Below, in pieces: positions 43,643-52,743 of a DNA stretch of 64,000 nt. The stretch is taken from assembly GCF_009900715.1 (NCBI RefSeq), contig NZ_JAAAJC010000001.1, positions 124,001 to 188,000 on the forward strand, given 5' to 3'. The notes below the pieces were generated by a model. That model had not been told where the DNA came from and did not search any database. It saw nothing but the letters and a program-made list of their open reading frames with translations. This DNA comes from Halococcus salsus. GTDB taxonomy: Archaea; Halobacteriota; Halobacteria; Halobacteriales; Halococcaceae. Each line of letters starts with the position of its first letter. Position 1 is the first letter of the stretch. Both the position numbers and the translations under genes were made by a program.

Positions 43643-44525
43643 GTTCGCGCTCTGTCTCACCCACGACGTCGACCGACCGTACAAGACCTATCAGGCCGTC
43701 TACGACGCGATCCGCGAACGCGACCCGAGCCGTCTCGGCGCGCTCCGGCCCGGCAACGACCCCTACTGGCAGTTCGAGACGCTGATGGGGATCGAGGAGG
43801 ACTTCGATGTGCGCTCCGCGTTCTACTTCCTCTCGGAACCCGGTCTCGGAGCGCACGCCCCCTCGAAACGGCTCCGACCCCGCTACTGGCTCGAACACCT
43901 CGGCCGGTACGACGTCGAAGCCCCACGGATGGCGAACGTCATCAACGCGCTCGACGAGGGCGGGTGGGAGGTCGGCCTCCACGGCTCCTACGACACCGCC
44001 GACGACCGCGAGCGATTGCGAGTGGAAAAGGAGCGTATCGAGGGCGTCGTCGGCCATCCGGTGCGGGGCGGCCGACAGCACTTCCTGCGCCACGGCCCCG
44101 ACACCTGGGCCCACTACCGTGCGCTCGGGCTGGAGTACGACAGCTCGCTCGGGTCGAGCACCACCTACGGCTTCGACCACGGCTACGACCTCCGCCACCC
44201 GTTCGACGACGAGTTCGCCGTCTTCCCGCTGACGGTCATGGAGGTCGCGCTCGTCGAGGGGACCGCGGACTTCGATGCGGCGTGGCGGGAGTGCGAGCGG
44301 CTGCTGGAGGAGGCGGCCGCGAACGACGCCGTGATGACGGTGCTCTGGCATCCGCGCTACGTCGGCCCCGACTTCCCGGGTTACCGTGAGCTCTACGAGC
44401 GCCTCATCGAGCGCGCCCTGGAGATGGACGCCTGGGTCGGCTCGCCGGGTGCGTATCTCGATCGTGTGAACGGAGCTTCCGACGACACGACACCGGATGA
44501 CACCGCACCGGAACTCACCGACTGA
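43635..44525 (+). CDS. Polysaccharide deacetylase-like protein
   Basis: The 296-aa protein begins AEFALCLTHDVDRPYKTYQA with the HDxD start of CE4-type (NodB-like) deacetylases. WEVGLHGSYDT provides the metal-binding His, and VMTVLWHPRYVGPDFPGY the C-terminal His motif. It may remove acetyl groups from a GlcNAc-type residue of the surface glycan or act on a sugar lipid. It overlaps the epimerase by 8 bp and closes the 37484-44525 operon. Confidence 0.75.
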   Translation: MAEFALCLTHDVDRPYKTYQAVYDAIRERDPSRLGALRPGNDPYWQFETLMGIEEDFDVRSAFYFLSEPGLGAHAPSKRLRPRYWLEHLGRYDVEAPRMANVINALDEGGWEVGLHGSYDTADDRERLRVEKERIEGVVGHPVRGGRQHFLRHGPDTWAHYRALGLEYDSSLGSSTTYGFDHGYDLRHPFDDEFAVFPLTVMEVALVEGTADFDAAWRECERLLEEAAANDAVMTVLWHPRYVGPDFPGYRELYERLIERALEMDAWVGSPGAYLDRVNGASDDTTPDDTAPELTD

Positions 44526-44543
44526 GCGGCGAAAGGGAAACCC

Positions 44544-44549
44544 TTTATC
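44544..44549 (+). promoter_or_regulatory. TATA box upstream of the second FemAB-like gene
   Basis: TTTATC, preceded by CC, would place the transcript start near 44573-44575, next to the ATG of a short leader reading frame. Confidence 0.45.
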
Positions 44550-44574
44550 GGGCCGCCGGAGTGAAAATTCCACG

Positions 44575-44610
44575 ATGAACAGTAGCTCCCTCGCTCCGAT
44601 CCGGCCATGA
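44575..44610 (+). other. Possible 11-codon leader peptide
   Basis: The frame ATG...TGA encodes MNSSSLAPIRP. Its ATG stands about where the transcript should start, so it could be translated leaderless. Its TGA overlaps the ATG of the gene at 44607 (ATGA), the layout of translational coupling. Chance is not excluded for so short a frame. Confidence 0.3.
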
Positions 44611-45632
44611 GATTCGAGCGGCTCGACCTCGACAGCTGGGAATCGGGACTCCCCGCCTCGGGCTTCGAGGTCTTTCACACCCCCGACGCCCTCGACGTCC
44701 TCGACCGCCACGCCGCGGGCGACCGACTCCTCGTCGGCGGCTACCGCGGCGAACAGCTCGTGGGGATGATCCCCCTGTTCGTTCGCCGCGTCGCGGGACT
44801 CCGGGTGGTCTCCTCGCCGCCGCCGGGGATGGCGATCCCGGGTCTCGGCCCGCTGGTGATGCCGACGAGCCCGAAACGACGCAAGCGGGAGAAGGTCAAC
44901 CGCGAGTTCACCGCCGGTCTGCTCGACGCGATCGAGGCCGACGACCCCCGAACGCTGGTTCGGTTCATCGGCCATCCCGCCTACCCCGACCCACGACCCT
45001 ACCGCTGGGAGGGGCTCTCGGTCGACCCGAGCTTCACCTACCGGCTCCCGCTCGACGAGCGCTCGTCCGACGAGGTTCTGCAGTCGTTCAGCCGGAGCCT
45101 CCGGCGCGAGATCGGGTCGGCGGAGGAGTCGGCCGTCGAAGTCGAGACGGCCGAGCACACCGTCGAGGCGGCACACGAGGTCTACGACGACGTCGCGGCT
45201 CGCTACGCCGAACAGGACGAACACTTCGGGCCGAGCTGGGCGTACGTCGAGGACCTCGTGCGGAGCCTCGACGAGCGGTGTCGGGTCTACGTCGCGCGCG
45301 AGGACGGTGTCTACGAGGGCGGTATCATCGCGCTCTACTCGAACGACGCGGCCTACTACTGGCTCGGCGGCGCGCGCTCGGGCGGCAACTCCGGGGTCAA
45401 CAGCCTGCTCCACTGGCGGCTGATCGAGGACATCGTCGCCGACCCGCCCCTGGGGTCGGTCCACGAGTACGACCTGGTGGGGGCGAACACCGAACACCTC
45501 TGTCGGTACAAGGCGAAGTTCGGGGCGGACCTCGCGCCGTACTACACCATCGAGTCCGGCGGGGCCGCGATGGCGGCCGCGAAGGAGGGCTATCAGCTGG
45601 TGAACGGCGTCGCCGACCGACTGCTCGGCTGA
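44607..45632 (+). CDS. FemAB/BioF2-like GNAT acyltransferase, paralogue
   Basis: The 341-aa protein is related to the one at 34479-35483: both share a LVGGYRGEQLVGMIPLF-type strand, a proline-rich PPPGMAIPGLGPLVMP segment, and the C-terminal EYDLVGANTEHLCRYKAKFG. Family members transfer acyl or aminoacyl groups to surface polymers. It has its own promoter-like site and no close downstream gene on the same strand. The gap 45633-45716 before the convergent gene is empty. Confidence 0.75.
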   Translation: MRFERLDLDSWESGLPASGFEVFHTPDALDVLDRHAAGDRLLVGGYRGEQLVGMIPLFVRRVAGLRVVSSPPPGMAIPGLGPLVMPTSPKRRKREKVNREFTAGLLDAIEADDPRTLVRFIGHPAYPDPRPYRWEGLSVDPSFTYRLPLDERSSDEVLQSFSRSLRREIGSAEESAVEVETAEHTVEAAHEVYDDVAARYAEQDEHFGPSWAYVEDLVRSLDERCRVYVAREDGVYEGGIIALYSNDAAYYWLGGARSGGNSGVNSLLHWRLIEDIVADPPLGSVHEYDLVGANTEHLCRYKAKFGADLAPYYTIESGGAAMAAAKEGYQLVNGVADRLLG

Positions 45633-45716
45633 GCACTCCCGACGCTCTTTCTTCCCGGCGGAACGTGGCCGAGTCCCGATGTCCGCCACCCGATCGTCTT
45701 CCCCGAGTTTCGGCGG

Positions 45717-46826
45717 TCAGTGTTCGATCGGACGCGTCTCGCGCCGGTAGGCCGGCGCGTCGTCGCGCGAGAGCCCCTCGACCGCTGAGGGCCCGTCGGG
45801 GTTGGTGGCGAGGTCGACGATGACGTCGGTGAGGTTCACCATGTCGGCCATGTAGGCGTCGCGCTTCTCCGCCCACCGCCCCGCGACCGAGTCGTCGTCG
45901 AGCAGCGAGCACGCCCGGTCGAGCGCGGCGTCGAACGAGGCGATGTTGTAGATCAGCCCCTCGCGTTCGAGTTCGATGAAGTTGCCCATGTCCGACTCGC
46001 CGACGAAGGAGTTCGAGCGGATCGCGGGGGTCCCGAGCAGGGCGGCCTCGGTCACCATCGTCTGGGTGTCGGCGACGAGGAGCGAGGCCTCGGCGAGGGC
46101 GTCGTGGAGCAGCCCCGGGTGGAGGTCGAACGGGCGCGCGTCGACGTCGTCGAAGCACATCTTGCCGCCCTCGTCCGAGACGAACACCGTCGCGTGGGGC
46201 GCGAGGCGTTCGACCAGCTGGCGACGTTTCTTCGGTCCGATCCCCGACTGGCTCACGTCGTGGTGGGAGCCGAAGGCGTTGAGCCGGCAGATCACGTAGC
46301 GCTCGTCCGGCCCGACGCCGAGCTTCTCGCGGATGTCCTCGCGCGGCGTGAAGACGTCCGGGTGGAGGTAGGCCGACTCCTTGAACCCGCGAAAGCGGTA
46401 GTGGTTCGGCCCGAGGTCCTTCCCGAAGGCATAGGGGGTGAGGATGGTGTCGGCGAAGGGCCGCGAGACGGCGTGGTCGAGCGAGGTGGGTTCGGAGTCC
46501 AAGATCAGCGTCACGGGCGTCCGCGAGAGCGCGCCGGCGTGGGCGGCGTAGGCTCCCATCCCGAAGACCGTGTCCGGGTCGTACTGGCGGGTTTGCCGGA
46601 CGATCGACCAGTAGTGGGCGGGAAGGTGGCGCACCAGCGACCACTTCGTGGTCGCCAGCCGGCCGTAGAGCCGGTAGGGCAGGTCGTAGTAATCGAGGAG
46701 GGGTTTCGTGACGCCGTAATCACGGCCGAGCACCAGGACGTCGTGACCGCGCGATTCGAGGGCGTTGATGGCGTGCTTGTAGAGATGGACGTGAGCGGGG
46801 GTGTTCGTAAAAAAGAGGTGGTTCAT
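45717..46826 (-). CDS. DUF354 family glycosyltransferase-like protein
   Basis: The 369-aa protein starts MNHLFFTNTPAHVHLYKHAI, typical of the DUF354 branch of GT-B-like proteins. It includes VTLILDSEPTSLDHAVSRPF, FRGFKESAYLHPDVFTPRED and ASLLVADTQTMVTEAALLGT, the place where GT-B enzymes bind the nucleotide. The family is found in glycan loci of archaea but its reaction is unproven. A second member lies at 54011-55108. Confidence 0.75.
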   Translation of the reverse strand: MNHLFFTNTPAHVHLYKHAINALESRGHDVLVLGRDYGVTKPLLDYYDLPYRLYGRLATTKWSLVRHLPAHYWSIVRQTRQYDPDTVFGMGAYAAHAGALSRTPVTLILDSEPTSLDHAVSRPFADTILTPYAFGKDLGPNHYRFRGFKESAYLHPDVFTPREDIREKLGVGPDERYVICRLNAFGSHHDVSQSGIGPKKRRQLVERLAPHATVFVSDEGGKMCFDDVDARPFDLHPGLLHDALAEASLLVADTQTMVTEAALLGTPAIRSNSFVGESDMGNFIELEREGLIYNIASFDAALDRACSLLDDDSVAGRWAEKRDAYMADMVNLTDVIVDLATNPDGPSAVEGLSRDDAPAYRRETRPIEH

Positions 46827-47090
46827 GTACCGTTGGCTGGAGGGATGACCCCGACGCTTCTAAACACGTCGGTCGAACCTCGTGAAAAGATCGTCGCTGG
46901 TTCGTCCCCGACCTGGCGACGAAACCCGGGTCGGGGCGGTACTGCCCGCAGACGATGGGATCGAAGGCTGTGTACGAAAATTACTTTTTGGGATGGGGTG
47001 AACACAGGTCGACTCCGAGCCGTCAGTGCTATACCACAGGCCTACGGGGTATCATTCGATACGCCCGACGAACTGGCGGATTCAACACAG

Positions 47091-48563
47091 ATGACAGGAA
47101 CCAAACGCAGTCTAACGGTAGCGGTGGTGGTAGTGCTTTCGGCGGTAGTCGGGACGGTCGGCTTCGCCGGGTCGGCGGCCGCGCTCGATGCGGGTGCGTC
47201 CGCGACGTATCCACGGACGCCGGGGTCGGACACGCTCGGCACGTTCGTCTACGTCGCTCGACCGAACGACACCGTGGCTGACAACGGCATCGACACGGTC
47301 ACCCTCCGGACCGAGTCCGGGAGCTTCCAGAACGTGACCGACGACGACATCTTCATGGTGATCCGGGGCGGTGAACGCATCGAGATCGCCAACCGGCAGA
47401 GCTCGATCGTCGACGTGGCGGGTATTAACACCTCCACGAGCGCCAACGGAAAGGAACTCACGATCCAGCTCCCGCGGCCGGTCCAGCCGAAGTTCGCCTC
47501 CGACAGCCCCGGAACGGGTGCCGAGGTGGCGTTCAAGGTCGACAACTTCACCACGCCGAGCCAGCCCGGTGACTACGCGGTCAACGCCACCTTCACCGAC
47601 CCCTCGGGGGCGAGCGATGGCCCGACCGCGACCGACAGCTACCCGCTGAGCCAGCCCGCGATCTCGCTCTCCAACCAGAGCGTCTCGCAGTTCGACGACG
47701 ACCAGAGCCTCAACGTCTCGGCGGCGGTGCCGGGCAGCGGCTACGTCGGGCTGTTCACCACGGGTCCGAACGGAGCGCCCGACCAGCTGGTGGGCTCGAC
47801 CAACGTCTCCGACAACACGACACCGCAGTCGTACACGATAGACGTCGGCAACAACATCTCCGAGAGCCAGGAGATCGTCGCTGTCGCGTACACCGAGTCC
47901 CAAGGTCGCTCACAGACCCTCCGTGACGAGGAGACCTTCGACCCGACCCAGGACGACCGGCTCGTCGTCAACGGCAACCTCGTGAACGCGACGGCACAGG
48001 TCTCGACGCTCGACGTCGACGCCCAGGTGGCGGCGGGTGACGAGTACGACCAGGGTGCACGTCTCCTGTTCTCCCAGGGCGAACCCTCGACGAGCTACCA
48101 GGTCAGCACGGTCGACAACGGGAGCCTCGGGTCGAGCGTGACCAACTTCGAGACCGCGGCCAACGGCACCGCGGTGATCGACACCGCGGACCTCGAACAG
48201 GGTCAGTACGCGATCTCGCGGGTCGACGACGGTTCGATCGTGGGCCTCGACAACGACAGCACCACCGGCCCGGGCGACGACAGCTTCGTGATCACCGGCC
48301 AGCAGCTCGCCACGACCAGCGACGCGAGCACGGCGGCGACGGCCGGCGGGTCGACGGCCGCCACCAGCGGCGAGTCGACGCAGGCCGGTGCGTCGACCAG
48401 CGGGTCGGCCGGCGGTGAAGCGACACAGGCCGGCGGTGACGGCAACGCGAGCAGCGGCAACGAGAGCGGTGGCGGCAGCGGTGCAGGCGGACCCGGCTTC
48501 GGCGTCGTGGTTGCAGTGGTCGCGCTCCTCGGCGCGGCCCTCATCGCGACCCGGCGACGCTGA
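47091..48563 (+). CDS. Secreted surface protein with PGF-CTERM anchor, copy A
   Basis: The 490-aa protein has a Sec signal peptide (KRSLTVAVVVVLSAVVGTVG, cleavage near residue 32), a beta-rich ectodomain with many N-x-S/T sites (for example NVTDDD, NQSVSQF, NVSAAV), a Ser/Thr/Gly-rich spacer, and the C-terminal GGPGFGVVVAVVALLGAALI followed by arginines. PGF-CTERM proteins are cut and lipid-attached through archaeosortase A. The ectodomain resembles parts of haloarchaeal surface glycoproteins. A tandem paralogue follows. The preceding 264-bp gap carries a likely promoter (TTACTTTTTGG near 46980). Confidence 0.85.
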   Translation: MTGTKRSLTVAVVVVLSAVVGTVGFAGSAAALDAGASATYPRTPGSDTLGTFVYVARPNDTVADNGIDTVTLRTESGSFQNVTDDDIFMVIRGGERIEIANRQSSIVDVAGINTSTSANGKELTIQLPRPVQPKFASDSPGTGAEVAFKVDNFTTPSQPGDYAVNATFTDPSGASDGPTATDSYPLSQPAISLSNQSVSQFDDDQSLNVSAAVPGSGYVGLFTTGPNGAPDQLVGSTNVSDNTTPQSYTIDVGNNISESQEIVAVAYTESQGRSQTLRDEETFDPTQDDRLVVNGNLVNATAQVSTLDVDAQVAAGDEYDQGARLLFSQGEPSTSYQVSTVDNGSLGSSVTNFETAANGTAVIDTADLEQGQYAISRVDDGSIVGLDNDSTTGPGDDSFVITGQQLATTSDASTAATAGGSTAATSGESTQAGASTSGSAGGEATQAGGDGNASSGNESGGGSGAGGPGFGVVVAVVALLGAALIATRRR

Positions 48564-48743
48564 ACCGGTCGCTTCGATTTCTTCGCTTCGTTTCGGTCTC
48601 GACCCCGCCTTCGGCGGCAGGTATGATGAGGATAACAAAGCCCTTCTGGAGTGAGATCCGGATCGACGACCATCGCGCGGGGTCCATCGGGACCACGCGC
48701 GGGTCCCGAACCGTACGACAATGAGGCAGACAAGCGAATATCC

Positions 48744-50162
48744 ATGACGACGCGACGTACCGTACTCATCATCGCAGTGGCGCTGCTCACCGGGCTGGCC
48801 GGCGCGGCGACCGTCAGCGGCCCGGCGGCCGCGCTCAACGCGAGCTCCTCCGCTCCGTTCCCGCACTCGCCGGGCACCACCGTCGACTCCTTCCCGGTGT
48901 CGGTCACCGTCCAGCAGGGCGACGCCATCGCCCAGAGCGGGATGGGGTCGATGACGCTGAACTACGCGGCGAGCGACGGGTTCGACGGCAACCTCGCCAA
49001 CGTGAGCCCGAGCGACGTTTCGGTCTACGTCTCGAACGGCACGGGCGTCGAGCCGGTGACCGCGTATCAGGTCTCGAAACAGGGTAACGGGCGGCTGGCG
49101 CTCGACTTCCAGCAGCCGGTGGGGGTCCAGCCCGGCGACCGGATCATCGCCGACGTCGGCAACGTGACGACGCCCTCCTCGTCGGATAGCTACGCCATCG
49201 GCGTCTCGACGACCGGGGCCGACGGCGGGACCGACGGTCCGGTGCCGGTCGGCTACGAGGTGGTCGCCGCCAACATCTCCTTCCCGAACCAGAGCGCCTC
49301 GCAGTTCGCCGCGAACCAGTCGGTGAACATCACCGGCGTAGTGCCGAACGCGGGCTACGTCGCCGTCTTCAAGCAGAACGACGACGGCTCGCGCGGGGAG
49401 CTGGTCGGCAACACCCGCCCGATCCTCGCGACGTACAACGAACGCAACTACTCGGTGAACCTCGGTGGTCGGGTCACGCAGAGCCAGCCGCTCGAAGCGG
49501 TGGTCTACTACGAGACGAGCGGCACCACCCAGACCGAGCGGCTCAACGGGAGCTTCGACCCGGACCAGGACGCCGTGGTCACGAACAACGGCGTGCCGGC
49601 CAACGCCACCGGCTACGTCACGACGCTCGTCGCGAGCGGCCGGCTCACGGCCGGCGAGGAGTACCGCCAGGGTGAGCGGCTCCTGTTCGCCGGGGAGCCC
49701 GGCGCGAGCTACCGTGTCAACGCGATCGACAACGGGAGCGTCGGCGGTATCCAGAGCCAGTTCCAGACCGCGGCCAACGGCTCCACGACGATCGACACCG
49801 CCGACCTCGGCGAGGGCCAGTACGTCGTCACCCGGATCGACAACGGCTCGGTCGTCGGCCTCGACAACGACAGCACCACCAGCCTCCAGGACGACAGCTT
49901 CTTCGTGACGGGCGAGACCGTCTCGACGGCCACCAGCCTCGACGCGAACACGAACGCCAGCGGCGAGGGTAACGCGAGCGACGGCACGGCGGGCGGCGCG
50001 TCGACGGAGGCCGCCGGCGGGAACGCCAGCGGCGAGGGTGACGCGAGCAACGGCAACGAGAGCGGTGGCGGCAGCGGTGCGGGCGGACCCGGCTTCGGCG
50101 TCGTGGTCGCGGTGGTCGCGCTCCTCGGTGCGGCCCTCATCGCGACCCGGCGCACGCGCTGA
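48744..50162 (+). CDS. Secreted surface protein with PGF-CTERM anchor, copy B
   Basis: The 472-aa paralogue has a signal peptide (TVLIIAVALLTGLAGAATVS), the same order of domains with N-x-S/T sites, and a spacer ending in the same PGFG anchor. The last 102 bp (50051-50152) match copy A (48455-48556) with only four differences, all at third codon positions, while the ectodomains are far more diverged. It stands in the middle of the glycan genes and might be a carrier of the glycan. The 180-bp gap before it holds GATAACAAA near 48629 as a promoter candidate. Confidence 0.85.
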   Translation: MTTRRTVLIIAVALLTGLAGAATVSGPAAALNASSSAPFPHSPGTTVDSFPVSVTVQQGDAIAQSGMGSMTLNYAASDGFDGNLANVSPSDVSVYVSNGTGVEPVTAYQVSKQGNGRLALDFQQPVGVQPGDRIIADVGNVTTPSSSDSYAIGVSTTGADGGTDGPVPVGYEVVAANISFPNQSASQFAANQSVNITGVVPNAGYVAVFKQNDDGSRGELVGNTRPILATYNERNYSVNLGGRVTQSQPLEAVVYYETSGTTQTERLNGSFDPDQDAVVTNNGVPANATGYVTTLVASGRLTAGEEYRQGERLLFAGEPGASYRVNAIDNGSVGGIQSQFQTAANGSTTIDTADLGEGQYVVTRIDNGSVVGLDNDSTTSLQDDSFFVTGETVSTATSLDANTNASGEGNASDGTAGGASTEAAGGNASGEGDASNGNESGGGSGAGGPGFGVVVAVVALLGAALIATRRTR

Positions 50163-50255
50163 CCGACCTCTCCCACCCCGGCCGCTTCGCCGACCGAGAT
50201 CGACCGATCCGGATCCGATGGATGGATTTACCGCGAGCGTGTTCGCCGGAACGAC

Positions 50256-51473
50256 ATGAGTGATACGAGCGAGCCCCGAGCCGGTGTCGCGGGGCGAGTG
50301 CTCGGCGAAACGCTTCGGTACGCGCGCGAGCGCGACTACACCGGCTGGGACTACGGCGACGGCATGAGCAGCCGGCTGCTCCAGGCCGTCCCGGTCGAGA
50401 ACAAGTGGCTCAACATCGCGGTCCAGGAGACCATCAAACGCGCGCCGGTCAACGTTCGACCCCTCTTTCTGGTCGAACAGCGCCGGAACTACAAGGGGAC
50501 GGCCCTCTTCACGATGGCGAACCTCACCGCCGGACGGGTCCTCGGCGAGGGGTCGACGACCGACTACGAGCGCGAAGCCCGCGACCTCGCGGAGTGGCTC
50601 GTCGAGCACCGCACGCCGGGCTACGCGGGCTTTTGCGGGGCGCACCGTCACGAGATCCAGCACCTCGACATCCTGGGTCTACCCGAGTACCCCGACATGG
50701 TCTCGACCTCCTACGCGGTGCGGGCGCTGCTCGCCGCCCACGACGCCGGCCTCGACGACGGCGAGACGGACTACGCGGCGGTCGTCCGTTCCGTCGCGGA
50801 CTTCATCGACCAGGACCTCGAATACGAGGAGATCGAGGAAGGGGCCCGGATGAAGTACGTCCCGGCGTGGTCGTCGGACCACGTCACCCTCAACGCGGTC
50901 GCGCTCGGCGGGGCCACCCTGCTCGAACTCGACGACCGATTCCCCGAGGAGGGCCACCGCGAGCGGGGCGAGAAGCTCCTCGATTACGTCGTCTCGCGCC
51001 AGCGCCCCGAGGGCGGCTGGATGTACCGCGACCCGCCCTCGGCCTCCCACCTCTCGATGGACAGCCACCACAACGGCTTCATCATCGAATCCCTCCTCCG
51101 CCACGCCGAACTCACCGGTTCGGACCGATATTCGAAAGCGCTCGACGACGCACTCGCGTTCTATCGCGAGGAGCTCTTCGAGCCGAACGGCGCGCCGAAC
51201 TGGGACGAGTCGAGCGCCTACCCGCGGGACATCCACGCCGCGGCCCAGGGGATCATCGTCTTCAGCCTCGCGGGCGAGTTCGAGCTGGCCGAGCGCGTCA
51301 TCGGCTGGGTGCTCGGGGCGCTCTACGTCGGCGACGGCCGCTTCTTCTACCGGCGGGAGCGCTGGTACACGAAGCGGGTCACGCTGATGCGGTGGTGTGA
51401 GGCGTGGATGTCGTACGCGGTCGCCACCTACCTCGACCGGCGCGACACCGTCGACCGGTTTCGACAGGTTTGA
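50256..51473 (+). CDS. Uncharacterised alpha/alpha-toroid protein A
   Basis: The 405-aa protein consists of repeated helix pairs with aromatic and Asp/His-rich loops, such as DYTGWDYGDGMSSRLLQAVP, NYKGTALFTMANLTAGRVLG, QRPEGGWMYRDPPSASHLSM and ESSAYPRDIHAAAQGIIVFS. This resembles (alpha/alpha)6 toroids of glycoside hydrolases, lyases and uronyl C5-epimerases. No signal peptide is present. A paralogue lies at 55105-56280, and the genes between them make and transfer an amino uronic acid, so a role on such a sugar chain is likely. The reaction is unknown. Confidence 0.7.
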   Translation: MSDTSEPRAGVAGRVLGETLRYARERDYTGWDYGDGMSSRLLQAVPVENKWLNIAVQETIKRAPVNVRPLFLVEQRRNYKGTALFTMANLTAGRVLGEGSTTDYEREARDLAEWLVEHRTPGYAGFCGAHRHEIQHLDILGLPEYPDMVSTSYAVRALLAAHDAGLDDGETDYAAVVRSVADFIDQDLEYEEIEEGARMKYVPAWSSDHVTLNAVALGGATLLELDDRFPEEGHRERGEKLLDYVVSRQRPEGGWMYRDPPSASHLSMDSHHNGFIIESLLRHAELTGSDRYSKALDDALAFYREELFEPNGAPNWDESSAYPRDIHAAAQGIIVFSLAGEFELAERVIGWVLGALYVGDGRFFYRRERWYTKRVTLMRWCEAWMSYAVATYLDRRDTVDRFRQV

Positions 51474-51627
51474 TAAGCGGGCCGGTGAATGGACCGCATG
51501 ATGCCCTTGATGCCGGGTTCTACGGTTCGCGGCGAGGTCTGTTGCGGCGGTGCGTCCCCGACACGATACCTATGACTCAGTTCACACACCATCGACCGTC
51601 GACGGCGGGGAGGGAGGACGTTCGGCG

Positions 51628-52743
51628 ATGAGCGGGACCGCCGTGACGATAGTTCTCGGTACCCGTCCGGAGATCATCAAGCTCGCACCCGTGATCGACG
51701 CCTGCGAGGAGCGCGGGGTCGGCTACTCCGTGGTCCACACCGGCCAGCACTACTCCGAGGAGCTCGACGCGGTGTTCTTCGACCAGCTCGAACTCCCCAC
51801 GCCGGACCACAACCTCGCGGTCGGCTCCGGTTCGCACAGCGCCCAGACCGGCGCGATGATCCGCGAGATCGAATCGGTGTTCCTCGACGAGGAACCCGAG
51901 GTCGTGCTGGTCCAGGGCGACACCAACACCGTGCTCGCGGGTTCGATCGCCGCGAGCAAGCTCGACTGCGAACTCGGTCACGTCGAGGCCGGCCTCCGGA
52001 GCTTCGACCGCGAGATGCCAGAGGAGGTCAACCGGGTGCTCGCCGACCACGCCGCCGACTACCTCTTCTGTCCGACCGACCAGGCCGCGCGCTACCTCCG
52101 CGAGGAGGGCGTCCCCGTCGACCGGATCGAGGTCACCGGCAACACCATCGTGGACTCGGTCATCGGCTACCGCGACCTCGCGGCCGAGAAGAGCGCGGTG
52201 CTCGCCGAGAACGACCTCACGGCCGGCGAGTTCTGTCTCCTGACCGCCCACCGCGCCGAGAACGTCGACGACCGGGCTCGGTTTTCGAGCCTCCTCGACG
52301 GCGTGGCGGGCTTCGCCAGCGAATCGGATTTCGACGTCGTCTACCCGATCCACCCACGGGCGCGCGAGCGCCTCGACGAGTTCGACATCGACCTCCCGTC
52401 GGCGATCACGACGATCGAACCCCAGGACTTCCTGGATTTCCTCCGGCTCGAAAGCACCGCCCGGCTCGTCTTCACGGACTCGGGCGGGGTGCAGGAGGAG
52501 GCGTGTATCCTCGGGACGCCGTGTGTCACCCTGCGCGACAACACCGAACGCCCCGAGACGGTCGACGTCGGTGCGAACCGCGTCGTCGGGGTCGGCCCCG
52601 ACGCCATCGCGGCGGGCGCGCGTGAGGCGCTCGACGCCGGCACCGACTGGGAGAACCCCTTCGGCGACGGCCGCGCCGCCGACCGGATCCTCGACCTCGT
52701 GGGGGTCGGACCGGCGGCGTCGGTCGGGGAGGTCTCGGGATGA
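51628..52743 (+). CDS. wecB: UDP-GlcNAc 2-epimerase (WecB), copy 2
   Basis: The 371-aa enzyme has VTIVLGTRPEIIKLAPVIDA, VHTGQHYSEELDAVFFDQLE, VEAGLRSFDREMPEEVNRVL and TDSGGVQEEACILGTPCVTL. It converts UDP-GlcNAc to UDP-ManNAc and is followed, with 4-bp overlap, by a matching dehydrogenase. It is more WecB-like than copy 1. I chose the ATG at 51628; upstream codons to 51550 add no conserved residues. The 51474-51627 gap shows no gene. Confidence 0.9.
   Translation: MSGTAVTIVLGTRPEIIKLAPVIDACEERGVGYSVVHTGQHYSEELDAVFFDQLELPTPDHNLAVGSGSHSAQTGAMIREIESVFLDEEPEVVLVQGDTNTVLAGSIAASKLDCELGHVEAGLRSFDREMPEEVNRVLADHAADYLFCPTDQAARYLREEGVPVDRIEVTGNTIVDSVIGYRDLAAEKSAVLAENDLTAGEFCLLTAHRAENVDDRARFSSLLDGVAGFASESDFDVVYPIHPRARERLDEFDIDLPSAITTIEPQDFLDFLRLESTARLVFTDSGGVQEEACILGTPCVTLRDNTERPETVDVGANRVVGVGPDAIAAGAREALDAGTDWENPFGDGRAADRILDLVGVGPAASVGEVSG

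Noticed and set aside
47910-50663. A 917-codon open frame on the minus strand opposite the PGF-CTERM genes
   Set aside because: It is antisense to two genes with signal peptides and anchors and has the Arg/Val/Gly/Asp-rich content of shadow frames in very GC-rich DNA.
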